DNA of 64,000 bases, from positions 7,926 through 71,925 of the forward strand of contig JAADIO010000019.1 of NCBI GenBank assembly GCA_013151235.1, in the 5' to 3' direction. This DNA is from Deltaproteobacteria bacterium. Its GTDB lineage: Bacteria; CG2-30-53-67. This document shows, one piece after another, positions 33,334 to 42,725 of this stretch (its first letter is position 1; each line of letters opens with the position of its first letter). A program made the translations under genes and the position numbers. The notes beneath the pieces were generated by a model, which was not told where the DNA came from, did no database searches, and saw nothing but the letters and a program-made list of their open reading frames with translations.

Positions 33334-34917
33334 ATGTTTAAAGGTTATCTCTGCCTGATGTTGCATGCCCATCTTCCCTACGTCCGCCATCCGGAATATC
33401 GGGACTTTCTGGAAGAGGACTGGTTCTACGAGGCGATGACCGAGACCTACATCCCCCTGCTCCAGGTCTTTGAAGGTCTGGTCCGTGACGGGATCAATTT
33501 TCGGATTACGATGTCCCTCACTCCTACGCTTCTCTCCATGATGACCGACCCTCTCCTGCTGGAGCGATACCTTCGCGATCTTAATAAACGGATTGATCTT
33601 GCTGAACGGGAAGTGGAGCGGACCCGCTGGCTGCCGGAATTTCATTCCCTGGCCCAGATGTACTTTTTCCGTCTTCACAAGGTGCGGGACTGTTTCGAAG
33701 ACCGCAATGGTTGCAATATCGTCCCGGCCTTCCAAAAACTTCAGGATTCAGGGGTCCTGGAAATCACCACCTGTGGGGCCACTCACGGATTTCTTCCCCT
33801 CATGGACGTACACCGACCGGCCGTGACCGCCCAAGTCCGGACGGCCTGTGAACATTACGAGAAGCTCCTGGGACGGCGTCCCCGGGGGATCTGGCTTCCT
33901 GAATGCGGTTTCACCCCGGCGCTGGACGAGGTACTCCGGGAAGAGGGGATTCGGTATTTCTTTACCGAAAGCCACGGGATCCTCCATGCTTCCCCCCGCC
34001 CCAAGTTCGGTGTCTTTGCCCCGATCGTGACCCCTTCCGGCGTGGCCGCCTTCGGACGGGACATGGAATCGTCCAAGCAGGTCTGGAGTGCGGAAGAGGG
34101 ATATCCGGGGGACTACGATTACCGGGAATTTTACCGGGATATCGGTTTTGACCTGGAATACGACTATATTCGCCCCTATCTCCATGAAGATGGGATCCGA
34201 ATCAATACGGGGATCAAGTATTACCGGATCACCGGACCGGGTACCGGGAAGCTCCCTTACGATCCGCATCGGGCGATGGAGAAGGCGGCGGAGCATGCCG
34301 CTAACTTCATGTTCAACAGGGAAAAACAGGCGGAGTTTCTTTACGGGAAGATGGGGCGGATGCCGATCCTCACGGCCCCCTATGATGCCGAACTTTTCGG
34401 TCACTGGTGGTATGAAGGGCCGGAATGGATCAACCTGCTGCTCCGGAAGGTTGTCCATGATCAGAAGGTCTTACGGTTGATCACCCCGTCGGAATATCTG
34501 AATGAGAATCCAACCCTTCAGGTCTCCATGCCGTCCATGTCAAGCTGGGGGCACAAGGGGTATGCCGAGGTCTGGCTGGAAGGGAGCAACGACTGGATCT
34601 ACAGGCACCTTCACAAGGCGGCGGAGCGGATGACGGAGCTGGCCGACCGTTTCGAAGGTCAAAACGGTCTGACACGTCGCGCCCTGAACCAGGCGGCCCG
34701 TGAACTCCTACTGGCCCAGAGTTCCGACTGGGCTTTCATTATGAAGACCGGAACGATGGTCGAGTATGCCGTGAAGCGGACCAAGGACCACCTCCTCCGG
34801 TTTACCCGTCTCTACGAGGAACTTCATGAAAACAGGATTGATGAGGGATTCCTCTCCATGATCGAAGAACGGGACAATATCTTTCCGGATATCAACTTCG
34901 AAGTCTATAAATCGTAG
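33334..34917 (+). CDS. GH57 1,4-alpha-glucan branching enzyme
   Basis: 527 residues. Family GH57 motifs: LMLHAHLPYVRHPE (His pair), GIWLPECGF (nucleophile Glu), APYDAELFGHWWYEGPEW (acid Asp) and the DUF1957-type C-terminal helical domain with SSDWAFIMKTG. It introduces alpha-1,6 branches into alpha-1,4 glucan in the cytoplasm. Together with the DUF4912 gene it forms a two-gene operon. Confidence 0.88.
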   Translation: MFKGYLCLMLHAHLPYVRHPEYRDFLEEDWFYEAMTETYIPLLQVFEGLVRDGINFRITMSLTPTLLSMMTDPLLLERYLRDLNKRIDLAEREVERTRWLPEFHSLAQMYFFRLHKVRDCFEDRNGCNIVPAFQKLQDSGVLEITTCGATHGFLPLMDVHRPAVTAQVRTACEHYEKLLGRRPRGIWLPECGFTPALDEVLREEGIRYFFTESHGILHASPRPKFGVFAPIVTPSGVAAFGRDMESSKQVWSAEEGYPGDYDYREFYRDIGFDLEYDYIRPYLHEDGIRINTGIKYYRITGPGTGKLPYDPHRAMEKAAEHAANFMFNREKQAEFLYGKMGRMPILTAPYDAELFGHWWYEGPEWINLLLRKVVHDQKVLRLITPSEYLNENPTLQVSMPSMSSWGHKGYAEVWLEGSNDWIYRHLHKAAERMTELADRFEGQNGLTRRALNQAARELLLAQSSDWAFIMKTGTMVEYAVKRTKDHLLRFTRLYEELHENRIDEGFLSMIEERDNIFPDINFEVYKS

Positions 34918-34928
34918 CTGTTCAGCGT

Positions 34929-36941
34929 TTACTTCGTAATCCCCATTGCCTTCCGCATGATCAGCAGGGCATCGGACAGATCAATCACTCCATCAGGGTT
35001 CCCCTGTGGGTAGATGTCGCCCCGTCCCAGGTCGAGGGCGGTGGGGGTGATCAGGCCCGATGCGATACGAAGGGCGATCATGGCATCGGCCGCATCGACG
35101 GTTCCGTCCGGGTTTCCGTGAGGGGCAATGTCTCCTATGATGGCTTGAGGAACGGACTGAGGATTGAGGGGATCGGAAAATCCGGTGACCTCCTCTCCGT
35201 CACTGAAGCTGTCGCCGTCGGTATCCCACTGGACCGGGTCGGTATTGTACGTCAGGACCTCTTCGCCATCCAGCAGACCATCACTGTCGGTATTCCGGAC
35301 CAGCGGGTTTGCACCGTATTGAAGCTCCAGATCATGGATCAATCCGTCTCCATCGGCGTCGAGACTGATCCGTCCTGCACCGTATAGGTTGTCCTTTCCG
35401 CTGCTCCCCAGGTCGATTGTTTCACTCTCCAGCCGGTTCATGAGTTGACTCACTGTCAGTGTTGGGTCCTGCTCCAGAAGGAGGGCCGCCGCACCCGCCG
35501 TATGGGGGGAGGCCGCCGAGGTTCCATAAAATGTCCCGTAGATTGAGTTGGTAACCCCGTCTGTTGCAGTGACGTCCGGTTTGATCCGTCCGTCGTTGGT
35601 CGGCCCCCTGGAGCTGTACCCCCGGAGATTATCGGTGAGGTTGACGGCACCGGCCGCCAGGACGCCGGTGGCGTCGGCCGGCTGGGCAAGACTGTTCTCC
35701 CGGTTCCGGTACTCCAGGGAAGAAACATTGAGAAAAAAGACGGAGAGAGCATGGTCGGCATCACCGGTGGTTTTTTTCTTGATCACCAGATAATAGGTTG
35801 CCGATGCGGGAGCGGTATACACAAGGTTTTCATAGGGTTGACCGGCCCAGGTCGGTCCTTGGTTGTTCTGTGAGGAGGCCACGACCTGTGCCCCCGGATT
35901 CGTGTCCGGGTCGATATCATAGAGAAAGAGATCGTAATCGTCGTAGGTTGTGGGGTAGGCATCCCAGTCCATGATGATTTGGAGGGTGACGCCGACATTG
36001 TCATGAAAACTTAAGGCCTCATCGTTGGGTGTAAATTCGTGCTTCCTGTCGTTGTCGGTGTCGGTCATTGTCCCCTGATAATGCATGTTGCCGTAATTTC
36101 CTGCGGCATTGACCCAGAGGATCCCGTGGTTGTAAGCGTCGTTGGCGATATCGCAGATTGGTCCCGTCCCGTCATAAAAAGCAGCGCCGAACCAGGCGAC
36201 GGAGTGATTGATCACCCGGATGCCGTGCGTGATGCAGTAATCTTTGGCGTTTCCGAGATCGACGTCGTTTCCGATCTTCAGGAGATAAAGTTGTGCATCG
36301 GGGGCCATGTCGTGAATCACTTCGGCGACGGCCGTCCCGTGTTTTGTGGTCGCCTGTATGCCGCTCCCGGTATAATCGACCGTCGTCACATTGGCGGGAA
36401 CCTCACCTGCGTTTTGCGCCGTCGTCAGATTCTGGAAACCGAGATCGATGATTGCGACTTTTACGCCGGATCCGGTCACACCGATGGCATGGTGATCGGT
36501 GGCTCCCATGATGGATACTCCCTCACTTTCGGCAACCTCAAAGGGACGGTAGGGAAGGCGGATCTTTTCCAGGCCGGGCAGGGCGGTGGAGAGTTCCGGA
36601 ATCCGGTCGAGGGGAAGTTTTACAACCAGACGGTTCCGATACCGGTGTCCCACGCTCCCGCCGAACTGCCGGATCAAGTTCCCGTTGATCCCGGTGCCTT
36701 GTTTGAACTCAAGGACGATTTCGATCCGGTCAGTTTCCAGAACGACTCTTCGTCCTTGAATCAGTTTCCGGACCCCGGGAAGTCCTTTCCGGACGAATGT
36801 ATCCCGGATCGTTCTTATTTGTGAGCTGATCTTTGTCGGATGGACTTGTTTGCCGGCGGTAGCAGCGGGGACAACCCCTGCAAAGAGCAGTAAAAAGGTT
36901 GGCAGGATAAAGCGGAACCATAAGAGGGCCTGTTGCCGCAT
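34929..36941 (-). CDS. Secreted subtilisin-family (S8) protease with dockerin-like tail
   Basis: 670 residues: signal peptide (FRFILPTFLLLFAGVVPAATA), propeptide-like segment, and the catalytic triad Asp in VAIIDLGFQ, His in KHGTAVAEVIHD and Ser in YGTSAASPHTAGAAAL, with Asn in NAAGN. The C-terminal part carries Ca-binding thrombospondin-type-3-like repeats (DADGDGL, NTDSDGLLDGEE, DTDGDSFSDGEE) and two dockerin-like units (GDIAPHGNPDGTVDAAD, GDIYPQGNPDGVIDLSD). Dockerin-like ends may bind a surface cohesin or serve as calcium-folding tails. ATG 36941 is chosen at the signal peptide; the frame extends upstream to 37109. Confidence 0.85.
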   Translation of the reverse strand: MRQQALLWFRFILPTFLLLFAGVVPAATAGKQVHPTKISSQIRTIRDTFVRKGLPGVRKLIQGRRVVLETDRIEIVLEFKQGTGINGNLIRQFGGSVGHRYRNRLVVKLPLDRIPELSTALPGLEKIRLPYRPFEVAESEGVSIMGATDHHAIGVTGSGVKVAIIDLGFQNLTTAQNAGEVPANVTTVDYTGSGIQATTKHGTAVAEVIHDMAPDAQLYLLKIGNDVDLGNAKDYCITHGIRVINHSVAWFGAAFYDGTGPICDIANDAYNHGILWVNAAGNYGNMHYQGTMTDTDNDRKHEFTPNDEALSFHDNVGVTLQIIMDWDAYPTTYDDYDLFLYDIDPDTNPGAQVVASSQNNQGPTWAGQPYENLVYTAPASATYYLVIKKKTTGDADHALSVFFLNVSSLEYRNRENSLAQPADATGVLAAGAVNLTDNLRGYSSRGPTNDGRIKPDVTATDGVTNSIYGTFYGTSAASPHTAGAAALLLEQDPTLTVSQLMNRLESETIDLGSSGKDNLYGAGRISLDADGDGLIHDLELQYGANPLVRNTDSDGLLDGEEVLTYNTDPVQWDTDGDSFSDGEEVTGFSDPLNPQSVPQAIIGDIAPHGNPDGTVDAADAMIALRIASGLITPTALDLGRGDIYPQGNPDGVIDLSDALLIMRKAMGITK

Positions 36942-37329
36942 GATCTTCTCTTCATTATTTATAAGCAGCATGACGGAAGTACCCATTCTATGGAGAGCAA
37001 TTTTCATGCCATGGAAGCGTGCCGAATAGGCTGCTTCAAGGAATCCGGAACTGTTTGATATTGTTTGATAATTTTGTGTGGGAAGTTTTTGTATCGGGAT
37101 TCTTTTCACTGGGAGGAGGAAAAAATTTGCCTAATTTGGGAAAAAGATTTCCCTATATGGGAAATCTTTTTCTCTTTGTTGTCCGATGGCATAATTGCGA
37201 GGGGCACCGCGGAAAATGCCGCTTTCCAGCGGATTCCCTCTCTCCGATGGTGGAAGCTTTTCCAGAGGAAGGGATCATCTCTCCTCCCCGCGGTAGAGCA
37301 AACTCCGAAGGTATGAGAGCGCAACCGAA
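36942..37329. other. Gene-free gap with a strong hairpin
   Basis: 388 bases lie between the protease start and the end of the chemosensory locus. A perfect 13-base stem (37141-37153 with 37159-37171, loop TATAT) with A- and T-rich arms can end transcription from the minus strand. Otherwise no gene or recognisable signal is seen. Confidence 0.5.
37141..37171 (-). terminator. Possible terminator of the chemosensory locus
   Basis: Stem of 13 base pairs ending in TTTTT on either strand, 160 bases beyond the last che-locus gene. It could serve both directions. Confidence 0.5.
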
Positions 37330-37701
37330 TTAGTTGATGTATTTCTTCACGACATTAAGCAGGGTGTGCGACTGGATCGGCTTGGCGATATAGTCGTTGG
37401 CACCCAGGGCCAGTCCCCGGCGTTTGTCTTCTTCGGCCCCTTCGGTCGTAATGATGATGATCGGGATTTCCTGTTTTTTCTCATCGTTCCGGATGAGACT
37501 GACAAGTTTCAAGCCGTCCATGACCGGCATGTTGATATCCGTCAGGATCAGGTCGAATTCCTGGCCCGAAAGTTTTTTCCAACCATCCACTCCGTCACTG
37601 GCCTCGACCAGGTTGCAGTCTCCGATCCGTTTGAGGGAGAAGATAATCAGTTGCCGCATGGTGGGCGAATCTTCAACAATCAGAATATTGTGTTTGGCCA
37701 T
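37330..37701 (-). CDS. CheY-like single-domain response regulator
   Basis: 123 residues of receiver domain: ILIVEDSPTMRQ (acidic pocket), DLILTDINMPVMDG (acceptor Asp), IIIITTEGAEE and NDYIAKPIQ (Lys). All active residues are present. ATG 37701 follows AAAAGGG. Last gene of the chemosensory locus and one of two CheY candidates, the other being at 54413. Confidence 0.88.
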   Translation of the reverse strand: MAKHNILIVEDSPTMRQLIIFSLKRIGDCNLVEASDGVDGWKKLSGQEFDLILTDINMPVMDGLKLVSLIRNDEKKQEIPIIIITTEGAEEDKRRGLALGANDYIAKPIQSHTLLNVVKKYIN

Positions 37702-37770
37702 TCCCTTTTCTCCTACATGATTGGAGGATGATGTGGTCAAAAAGGTCTCATAAACGGACCGTCCGGCTCT

Positions 37771-38619
37771 TTATGCCTGTGCCTGAGGTGTTTCGCTGAG
37801 CAGGCCCAGAAAGCCCTGAATGGTCGAAAGCTTTCGTTCCGACAATGAGTAGAGCTTTGCACTGTAGATCGCCGTGGCGGCATGTCCGGCCAGAAGGTTA
37901 AAAAGTTCAAAGTCGATATTTTTGAAAGACTCCTTTTGTGTCAGTAGCGTATAGATGACAAGGAGTCCGATTACATCCTCTTTGATTTTCAGCGGGACAC
38001 ACGCGACGGGGTTGTTCAGGTCGATCCCCTCACGATTCAGATCTTCTGCAAAAAAACTCTCCCCCTGCGCGGCGACTTCTCCAACCTTACCGTTTCCGAT
38101 CTTGATGTTTGCGATCTCCTGTGGTTCGATCCCTTCCGCAGCCACGGTTACCATCTCGTTATGCTTCTCGTCGAGGAGCATGATGCCGAAGGTCTCGGCG
38201 CCGACGAGATTGATGACAATCTCCAGGATGATTCGCAGAACCTCTTTGTAGTCGAGGGTGGAGTGAAGCTGATGGGAGGCGATGTAGAGATTTGCCAGGT
38301 TATTGTTCTCCTCCTCCACTTCGAGATAGCGGTCGGCAAAGTCTTTGTTCTCCTGTTCCACCTCTTTATGTCGTTGCAGGAGACGTTCCTTGTCTTCTTT
38401 TAACGATTGTATTTTGGATTCCAGGTTCTGTAATTCCGCCTGCAGGTTGGGGTCCGTGGACCCGGTTTTGCCCGCTTCTTCCAATTGCAGGATCTTGAAT
38501 CGGAGTTTTTCATTTTCCGCCATCAATTCCTTGGTGAACTCCGCACCTTTGTAGAAGATCTGCAGAAATTCTTCTCCTTTAACATTTTCCAGGTTGCTTC
38601 CGATTTTGTTCTCTTCCAT
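37771..38619 (-). CDS. GAF-domain protein with coiled coil
   Basis: 282 residues. The N-terminal 115 residues are a coiled coil (NEKLRFKILQLEEAG, LEVEEENNNLANL); a GAF domain spans about 125-265 (SAPYKEVLRIILEI-type start, LGFGIMLLDEKHNEMVTVAAEGIE-like core, VACVPLKIKEDVIGLLVIYT). GAF domains bind small ligands or sense redox. With no output domain it would act by dimerisation through the coil with another che-locus protein. Its separate ribosome binding site is weak. Confidence 0.75.
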   Translation of the reverse strand: MEENKIGSNLENVKGEEFLQIFYKGAEFTKELMAENEKLRFKILQLEEAGKTGSTDPNLQAELQNLESKIQSLKEDKERLLQRHKEVEQENKDFADRYLEVEEENNNLANLYIASHQLHSTLDYKEVLRIILEIVINLVGAETFGIMLLDEKHNEMVTVAAEGIEPQEIANIKIGNGKVGEVAAQGESFFAEDLNREGIDLNNPVACVPLKIKEDVIGLLVIYTLLTQKESFKNIDFELFNLLAGHAATAIYSAKLYSLSERKLSTIQGFLGLLSETPQAQA

Positions 38620-38739
38620 ACATCACTCCTTTCCGCAAAAGTCCGATCACGGAACGCGGACAAAAAGGATACGGACTCTGTACAGGGTAACAAGTATATC
38701 ATAACCCGAAACCCAATAATGATCAAGAAAATTCAATAG

Positions 38740-39819
38740 TTAGAGCGAACTTTCCATGCAGAGCGAAAGGATAGATTCGCTGATTTGGTTCAAGGCCACC
38801 ACGGAGTCCACGACCCCTTCCCGAATGGCTTCCGCCGGCATCCCGAAAATGACGGCTGTTTCCTCCGATTCGGCAATGGTTCTTCCTTTTTGCTCCTTGA
38901 TCGCACGCATCCCAATTTTTCCATCATCCCCCATTCCGGTCAGAAGTATACCGAGGGTTTTTTTGTGGAAGAGTTCGGCGGAAGACTGCATCAGGACGTC
39001 CACCGAGGGGATGTACTTGTCGAGAGGGCTGGGCGTATCGATCTGTACCCGTACGCCTTTTTTCCCCTTGACAAAGCGCATGTTCCGTCCCCCCGGAGCA
39101 ATCAGTGCCCGTCCGGGACGGACGCGGTCTCCGTTTGCCGCTTCCTTGATTTCGAGAGCACAGAAGGCATTCAAGCGTTCTGCAAAGAGGCCTGTGAAAC
39201 TGGCCGGCATATGTTGCACCACGACGATGGGGACCGGAAAGTTTCCTGGAAGATGGCTCAGAATCGACTGCAGAGCCGGCGGACCCCCCGTGGAAGCTCC
39301 GATAGCGACCAGGTCAAAGGGGGCGTCAACAGGCCTGGTCTCACATACCGGAATACGGGGGGACCTTCTGCGGAGGGTCTCGATCTGTTTCTTGACCTTT
39401 TCGATCCGGAGGTTCTTCAATCCCTCCACTTTTTCCACAAGAGGCCCCTCGATTTGTTCCAATTCGGTACTGATATGATGTGTTGGCTTGACGATAAAAT
39501 CAACGGCGCCGAGGTCGAGAGCCTTCAAAACATTTTCTTCGGTCCCCTCTGAACTGATGATGATGGTGGGGGTCGGGTGTTCCTGCATCAGCCAGCGGAG
39601 GAAGGTGAACCCGTCCATCTCCGGCATCTCCAGGTCGAGGGTAATCAGGTCGGGATTTATCTGCAGAGCCTGGGTGATTGCTTCTTTGCCGTTGAAGGCC
39701 GTTCCTGCAACTTTTACGCCGGGGATGGAGTTGAGGATGTCGGAGAGGAGCCGCCGCAGGTAGGCGGAATCGTCAACGACCAGTGCCCGCAAGGGAGAAT
39801 GTGCAGCGTGCTTTGCCAT
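38740..39819 (-). CDS. cheB: CheB, receptor methylesterase/deamidase
   Basis: 359 residues: receiver domain (ALVVDDSAYLRRLL, DLITLDLEMPEMDG, DFIVKPT) and a methylesterase domain with Ser in IGASTGGPPAL, His in VVQHMPASFTGLF and Asp in TGMGDDGKIG. It removes methyl groups from the chemoreceptors encoded downstream in the same locus, opposing CheR. Confidence 0.94.
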   Translation of the reverse strand: MAKHAAHSPLRALVVDDSAYLRRLLSDILNSIPGVKVAGTAFNGKEAITQALQINPDLITLDLEMPEMDGFTFLRWLMQEHPTPTIIISSEGTEENVLKALDLGAVDFIVKPTHHISTELEQIEGPLVEKVEGLKNLRIEKVKKQIETLRRRSPRIPVCETRPVDAPFDLVAIGASTGGPPALQSILSHLPGNFPVPIVVVQHMPASFTGLFAERLNAFCALEIKEAANGDRVRPGRALIAPGGRNMRFVKGKKGVRVQIDTPSPLDKYIPSVDVLMQSSAELFHKKTLGILLTGMGDDGKIGMRAIKEQKGRTIAESEETAVIFGMPAEAIREGVVDSVVALNQISESILSLCMESSL

Positions 39820-39832
39820 GGCGTGCTTCCTT

Positions 39833-40675
39833 TCAGACGCGTTGGTAGACCATGTCGTTTTTTAAATGTTCCAGACGGAAGGCGGTCGATAGGTTCATTA
39901 ACGATTCGGAGTGTCCTAACAGAAGGTACCCCCCCGAGACCAGGTGATTCTCAAAATTATGGATTACTTTTTTTTTGCCTTCCCGATCAAAATAGATGAT
40001 GACGTTTCTGCAGAAGATGATATCCATCTTCCCGACCAGACTGATCCGGTCGTCGTCGAAGAGGTTCAGGTAGCCGAAGTTCACCATGTTCCGAATGGAA
40101 TCGTTGACCCGTTGACGCCCATCCACCTTGGTGAAATATTCTTCAAGGTAACGGGCATCGGTGGATCGAAAGGAGGATTTACCGTATTCTCCTTTTCGGG
40201 CGGATTGCAGGACGCGATGGCTGATGTCGCTGGCGAAGATCTCGATATCCCATCCATGAAAGAGACCGGACTGCCGGATCAGAATGCCGATGGTGTAGGG
40301 TTCTTCTCCGGTGGAACAGCCGGCGCTCCAGATCCGGATGGACCGTTTGTCTTCTTTCTCTTTCCGGGCTTTCAGGAGGGGCAGGATCTCCTCGGCAAAA
40401 GCCTTCAGTTGTAGCTCTTCCCGGAAGAAGTAGGTTTCATTGATGGTCAGGATGTCGATAACGGTATTGAGTTCCTGATCCCGATTCTTGTCGTAGATGA
40501 GAAAATGATAATACTCGTGGAAGTCCCGGAGTTGATGTTCCGCCAGACGCTGGGCCAGGCGTTTTTCCAGCACGTACTTCGACCGGTCGTCGAAGGTGAG
40601 GCCGCAATAGTTATAAATCAGATCCCGCAACAACCGGAACGTGGTGTCGCGCATCTCGCAGGGGGGTTCGAACAT
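39833..40675 (-). CDS. cheR: CheR, receptor methyltransferase
   Basis: 280 residues with an N-terminal helical domain (RLAQRLAEHQLRDFHEYYHFL) and an S-adenosylmethionine domain (RIWSAGCSTGEEPYTIGI, FASDIS, IIFCRNVIIYFD). Start ATG 40675 is directly against the TAA of the HEAT gene, so both are translated together. Confidence 0.93.
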   Translation of the reverse strand: MFEPPCEMRDTTFRLLRDLIYNYCGLTFDDRSKYVLEKRLAQRLAEHQLRDFHEYYHFLIYDKNRDQELNTVIDILTINETYFFREELQLKAFAEEILPLLKARKEKEDKRSIRIWSAGCSTGEEPYTIGILIRQSGLFHGWDIEIFASDISHRVLQSARKGEYGKSSFRSTDARYLEEYFTKVDGRQRVNDSIRNMVNFGYLNLFDDDRISLVGKMDIIFCRNVIIYFDREGKKKVIHNFENHLVSGGYLLLGHSESLMNLSTAFRLEHLKNDMVYQRV

Positions 40676-42679
40676 TTACTTCCTCATCAGGGACTTCAGG
40701 GCCCGGTCCGCGGTTTTCCGGAGCAGTTCATCGGGATCGCTGATGCGGATCTCCCGGAGGGAATGTTCCGCCCGTGGGTCTCCGAGGAGACCCAGGGCTT
40801 CCACGGTGGTATTCCGTTCACTCCAGTCGGGAGAATCCAGAAGATAAATCAGAGAATCAAATGCCGCCGGGTTCCCTGTCTTTCCCAGTGCCAGGATGGC
40901 GGAACGACGGATCTCCATGTCCGGGTGTTCCAGTTTTCGGATCAATGCCGAAAAGACCCGGCTCCCTTTCTGTTCCGCAAGTACTTGAATTACGGAAATC
41001 TGAACCGGTGGCGGCGCGTGGTCGAGCAGGGGAAGAAGAAGATCCAGGCAGACCGTTCCTCCGATCTTGCCCAGTCCTTTCACGGCGGCACACCGGACCC
41101 AGATGTCTTCGTCCAGGAGAATCGACTGCAGAATCCGGATTGATGCATCGGTTGAAAAATCTCCGAGGGCCGTTGCGGCTGCAAGCCGAACGTCCGTGTT
41201 TTCATCGGAGAGGACGAGGGACAATCCTTCAATGGCTCGATCGACATGGATTTTTCCCAGGGCGGTTACCGCAGCCTTCCGTACGTCGGGGACTTCGTCT
41301 TTGAGGGCGAACAGGAGTGGGTCCACTGCCGCCTCTCCTCCGATAGCGCCGAGTACGGCGGCGGCATTTTTGCGGTAGGCCGGACTCTCATTGGAAAGGA
41401 GGGTGAAGATCCTGGAGAGCTGCGACCGGTTACCGATCTGTTGCAGGGCGAAGACCGCCGCCTGTTGCACGTCGGGATAAGGGTCATCCAGCAGAGGGAT
41501 CAGTTCGGAGGAAGATTCCGTCATCCGGATCAACCCGAGGGCCATGGCGGCGGACTGTCGGACATGGCCATTGGAATCCTGTAACAGGGCGATCAGTCTT
41601 CCATGGGTCTCCGGGGTTCCGATATGACCGAGGACATAGGCGGCCGCCTTCCGGATCAGTTCGTCGGGATGATCGAGCGCCTCCATCAGTGCCGCTTCCG
41701 ATCCCTTGCCGATCCGGATCAGTGCCTCAATGATCCGGTCATGGAGTGCGATATCCCCTAAGAAATCGATCAGGTAGGGGACCCCTTTCGGGTCACCCAG
41801 GATCCCGATCAACTCAATGGCGGCCGTTCGTAGGGAGAGGTCATCTTCCTGGATGACTTCAATCAGTCCGTCAACGGTCTCCGGGAGAGCTGCTTCTCCG
41901 AACTTCCTTGCGCAGGCCGGATCTTCTCCGGAATGTTGAAAAATCTCCGAGACGCCGAGGACGGCAGCATTCCGGACTTGCCGTTTCTTGTCAGCGATGG
42001 AGGGGATCAGTGCCGGGAAAAGGTCGGCGTTTCCGAGACGGCCCAAGGCCGTCAGGAGCGGTTTCTTCAGGCGCTTCTCCTTCAATAGTTCCATGAGGGA
42101 CGGGATTGCCTGTGGGTCACCAATTTTGCCCACGGCTTCGATGGCGGGGAACTTGAGCCAGAAATCATCTTCCCTCAGGATCTGCAGTAAGGGCTGTAGG
42201 GCCCTACGGTCGCCGATTTTTCCGAGATTTTCCGCGGCGGCGGCCTTGACGTTTTCATCCGGGTCTTGCAAGGCATCGACCAAGGCATTCAGACTTCGTG
42301 GACTTTTGATCTCGCCCAAGATGTCGATCGCGAATTTCTGTACGTCGGGGTCCGGGTCTTTGACCGCTTGACAGAGCGAAGGGACCGCGGCTGCACCGAT
42401 TCGGATCAGGGCTTCGACGGCGGAGTTCCGCATGCCGGCGTTGTCCTGGGATCGAAGCGCGAGGATGAGATTGGAGATCACGTCCTCTACAGCATCCATT
42501 CCGAGAAGGGCATCGATAGCGGTTTTGCGTACCCGCCAGACGGAATCGCCAAGAAGCCTCGTCAGTGGTACGATTGCTTTTCGGTCTTTGAGCCGTCCGG
42601 CTTTTTCCGCCGCCTCCCGGCGGACTTCGACCTCGCTTTCTTCCATTTTCCGGAGTACGCCTTTTAGTGGATCGACCAT
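40676..42679 (-). CDS. Long HEAT-repeat protein of the chemosensory locus
   Basis: 667 residues made of about twenty HEAT repeats of 31 residues each, such as VDALQDPDENVKAAAAENLGK and LIRKAAAYVLGHIGTPETHG. No catalytic domain. The repeats resemble PBS-lyase-type HEAT units used as curved scaffolds. Placement just ahead of CheR and CheB suggests it organises receptor adaptation or anchors the array; inference. Confidence 0.85.
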   Translation of the reverse strand: MVDPLKGVLRKMEESEVEVRREAAEKAGRLKDRKAIVPLTRLLGDSVWRVRKTAIDALLGMDAVEDVISNLILALRSQDNAGMRNSAVEALIRIGAAAVPSLCQAVKDPDPDVQKFAIDILGEIKSPRSLNALVDALQDPDENVKAAAAENLGKIGDRRALQPLLQILREDDFWLKFPAIEAVGKIGDPQAIPSLMELLKEKRLKKPLLTALGRLGNADLFPALIPSIADKKRQVRNAAVLGVSEIFQHSGEDPACARKFGEAALPETVDGLIEVIQEDDLSLRTAAIELIGILGDPKGVPYLIDFLGDIALHDRIIEALIRIGKGSEAALMEALDHPDELIRKAAAYVLGHIGTPETHGRLIALLQDSNGHVRQSAAMALGLIRMTESSSELIPLLDDPYPDVQQAAVFALQQIGNRSQLSRIFTLLSNESPAYRKNAAAVLGAIGGEAAVDPLLFALKDEVPDVRKAAVTALGKIHVDRAIEGLSLVLSDENTDVRLAAATALGDFSTDASIRILQSILLDEDIWVRCAAVKGLGKIGGTVCLDLLLPLLDHAPPPVQISVIQVLAEQKGSRVFSALIRKLEHPDMEIRRSAILALGKTGNPAAFDSLIYLLDSPDWSERNTTVEALGLLGDPRAEHSLREIRISDPDELLRKTADRALKSLMRK

Positions 42680-42725
42680 GATAATACCTCACGCGGATTC
42701 GGTGATCTGATCTTTTCTCGATTTG

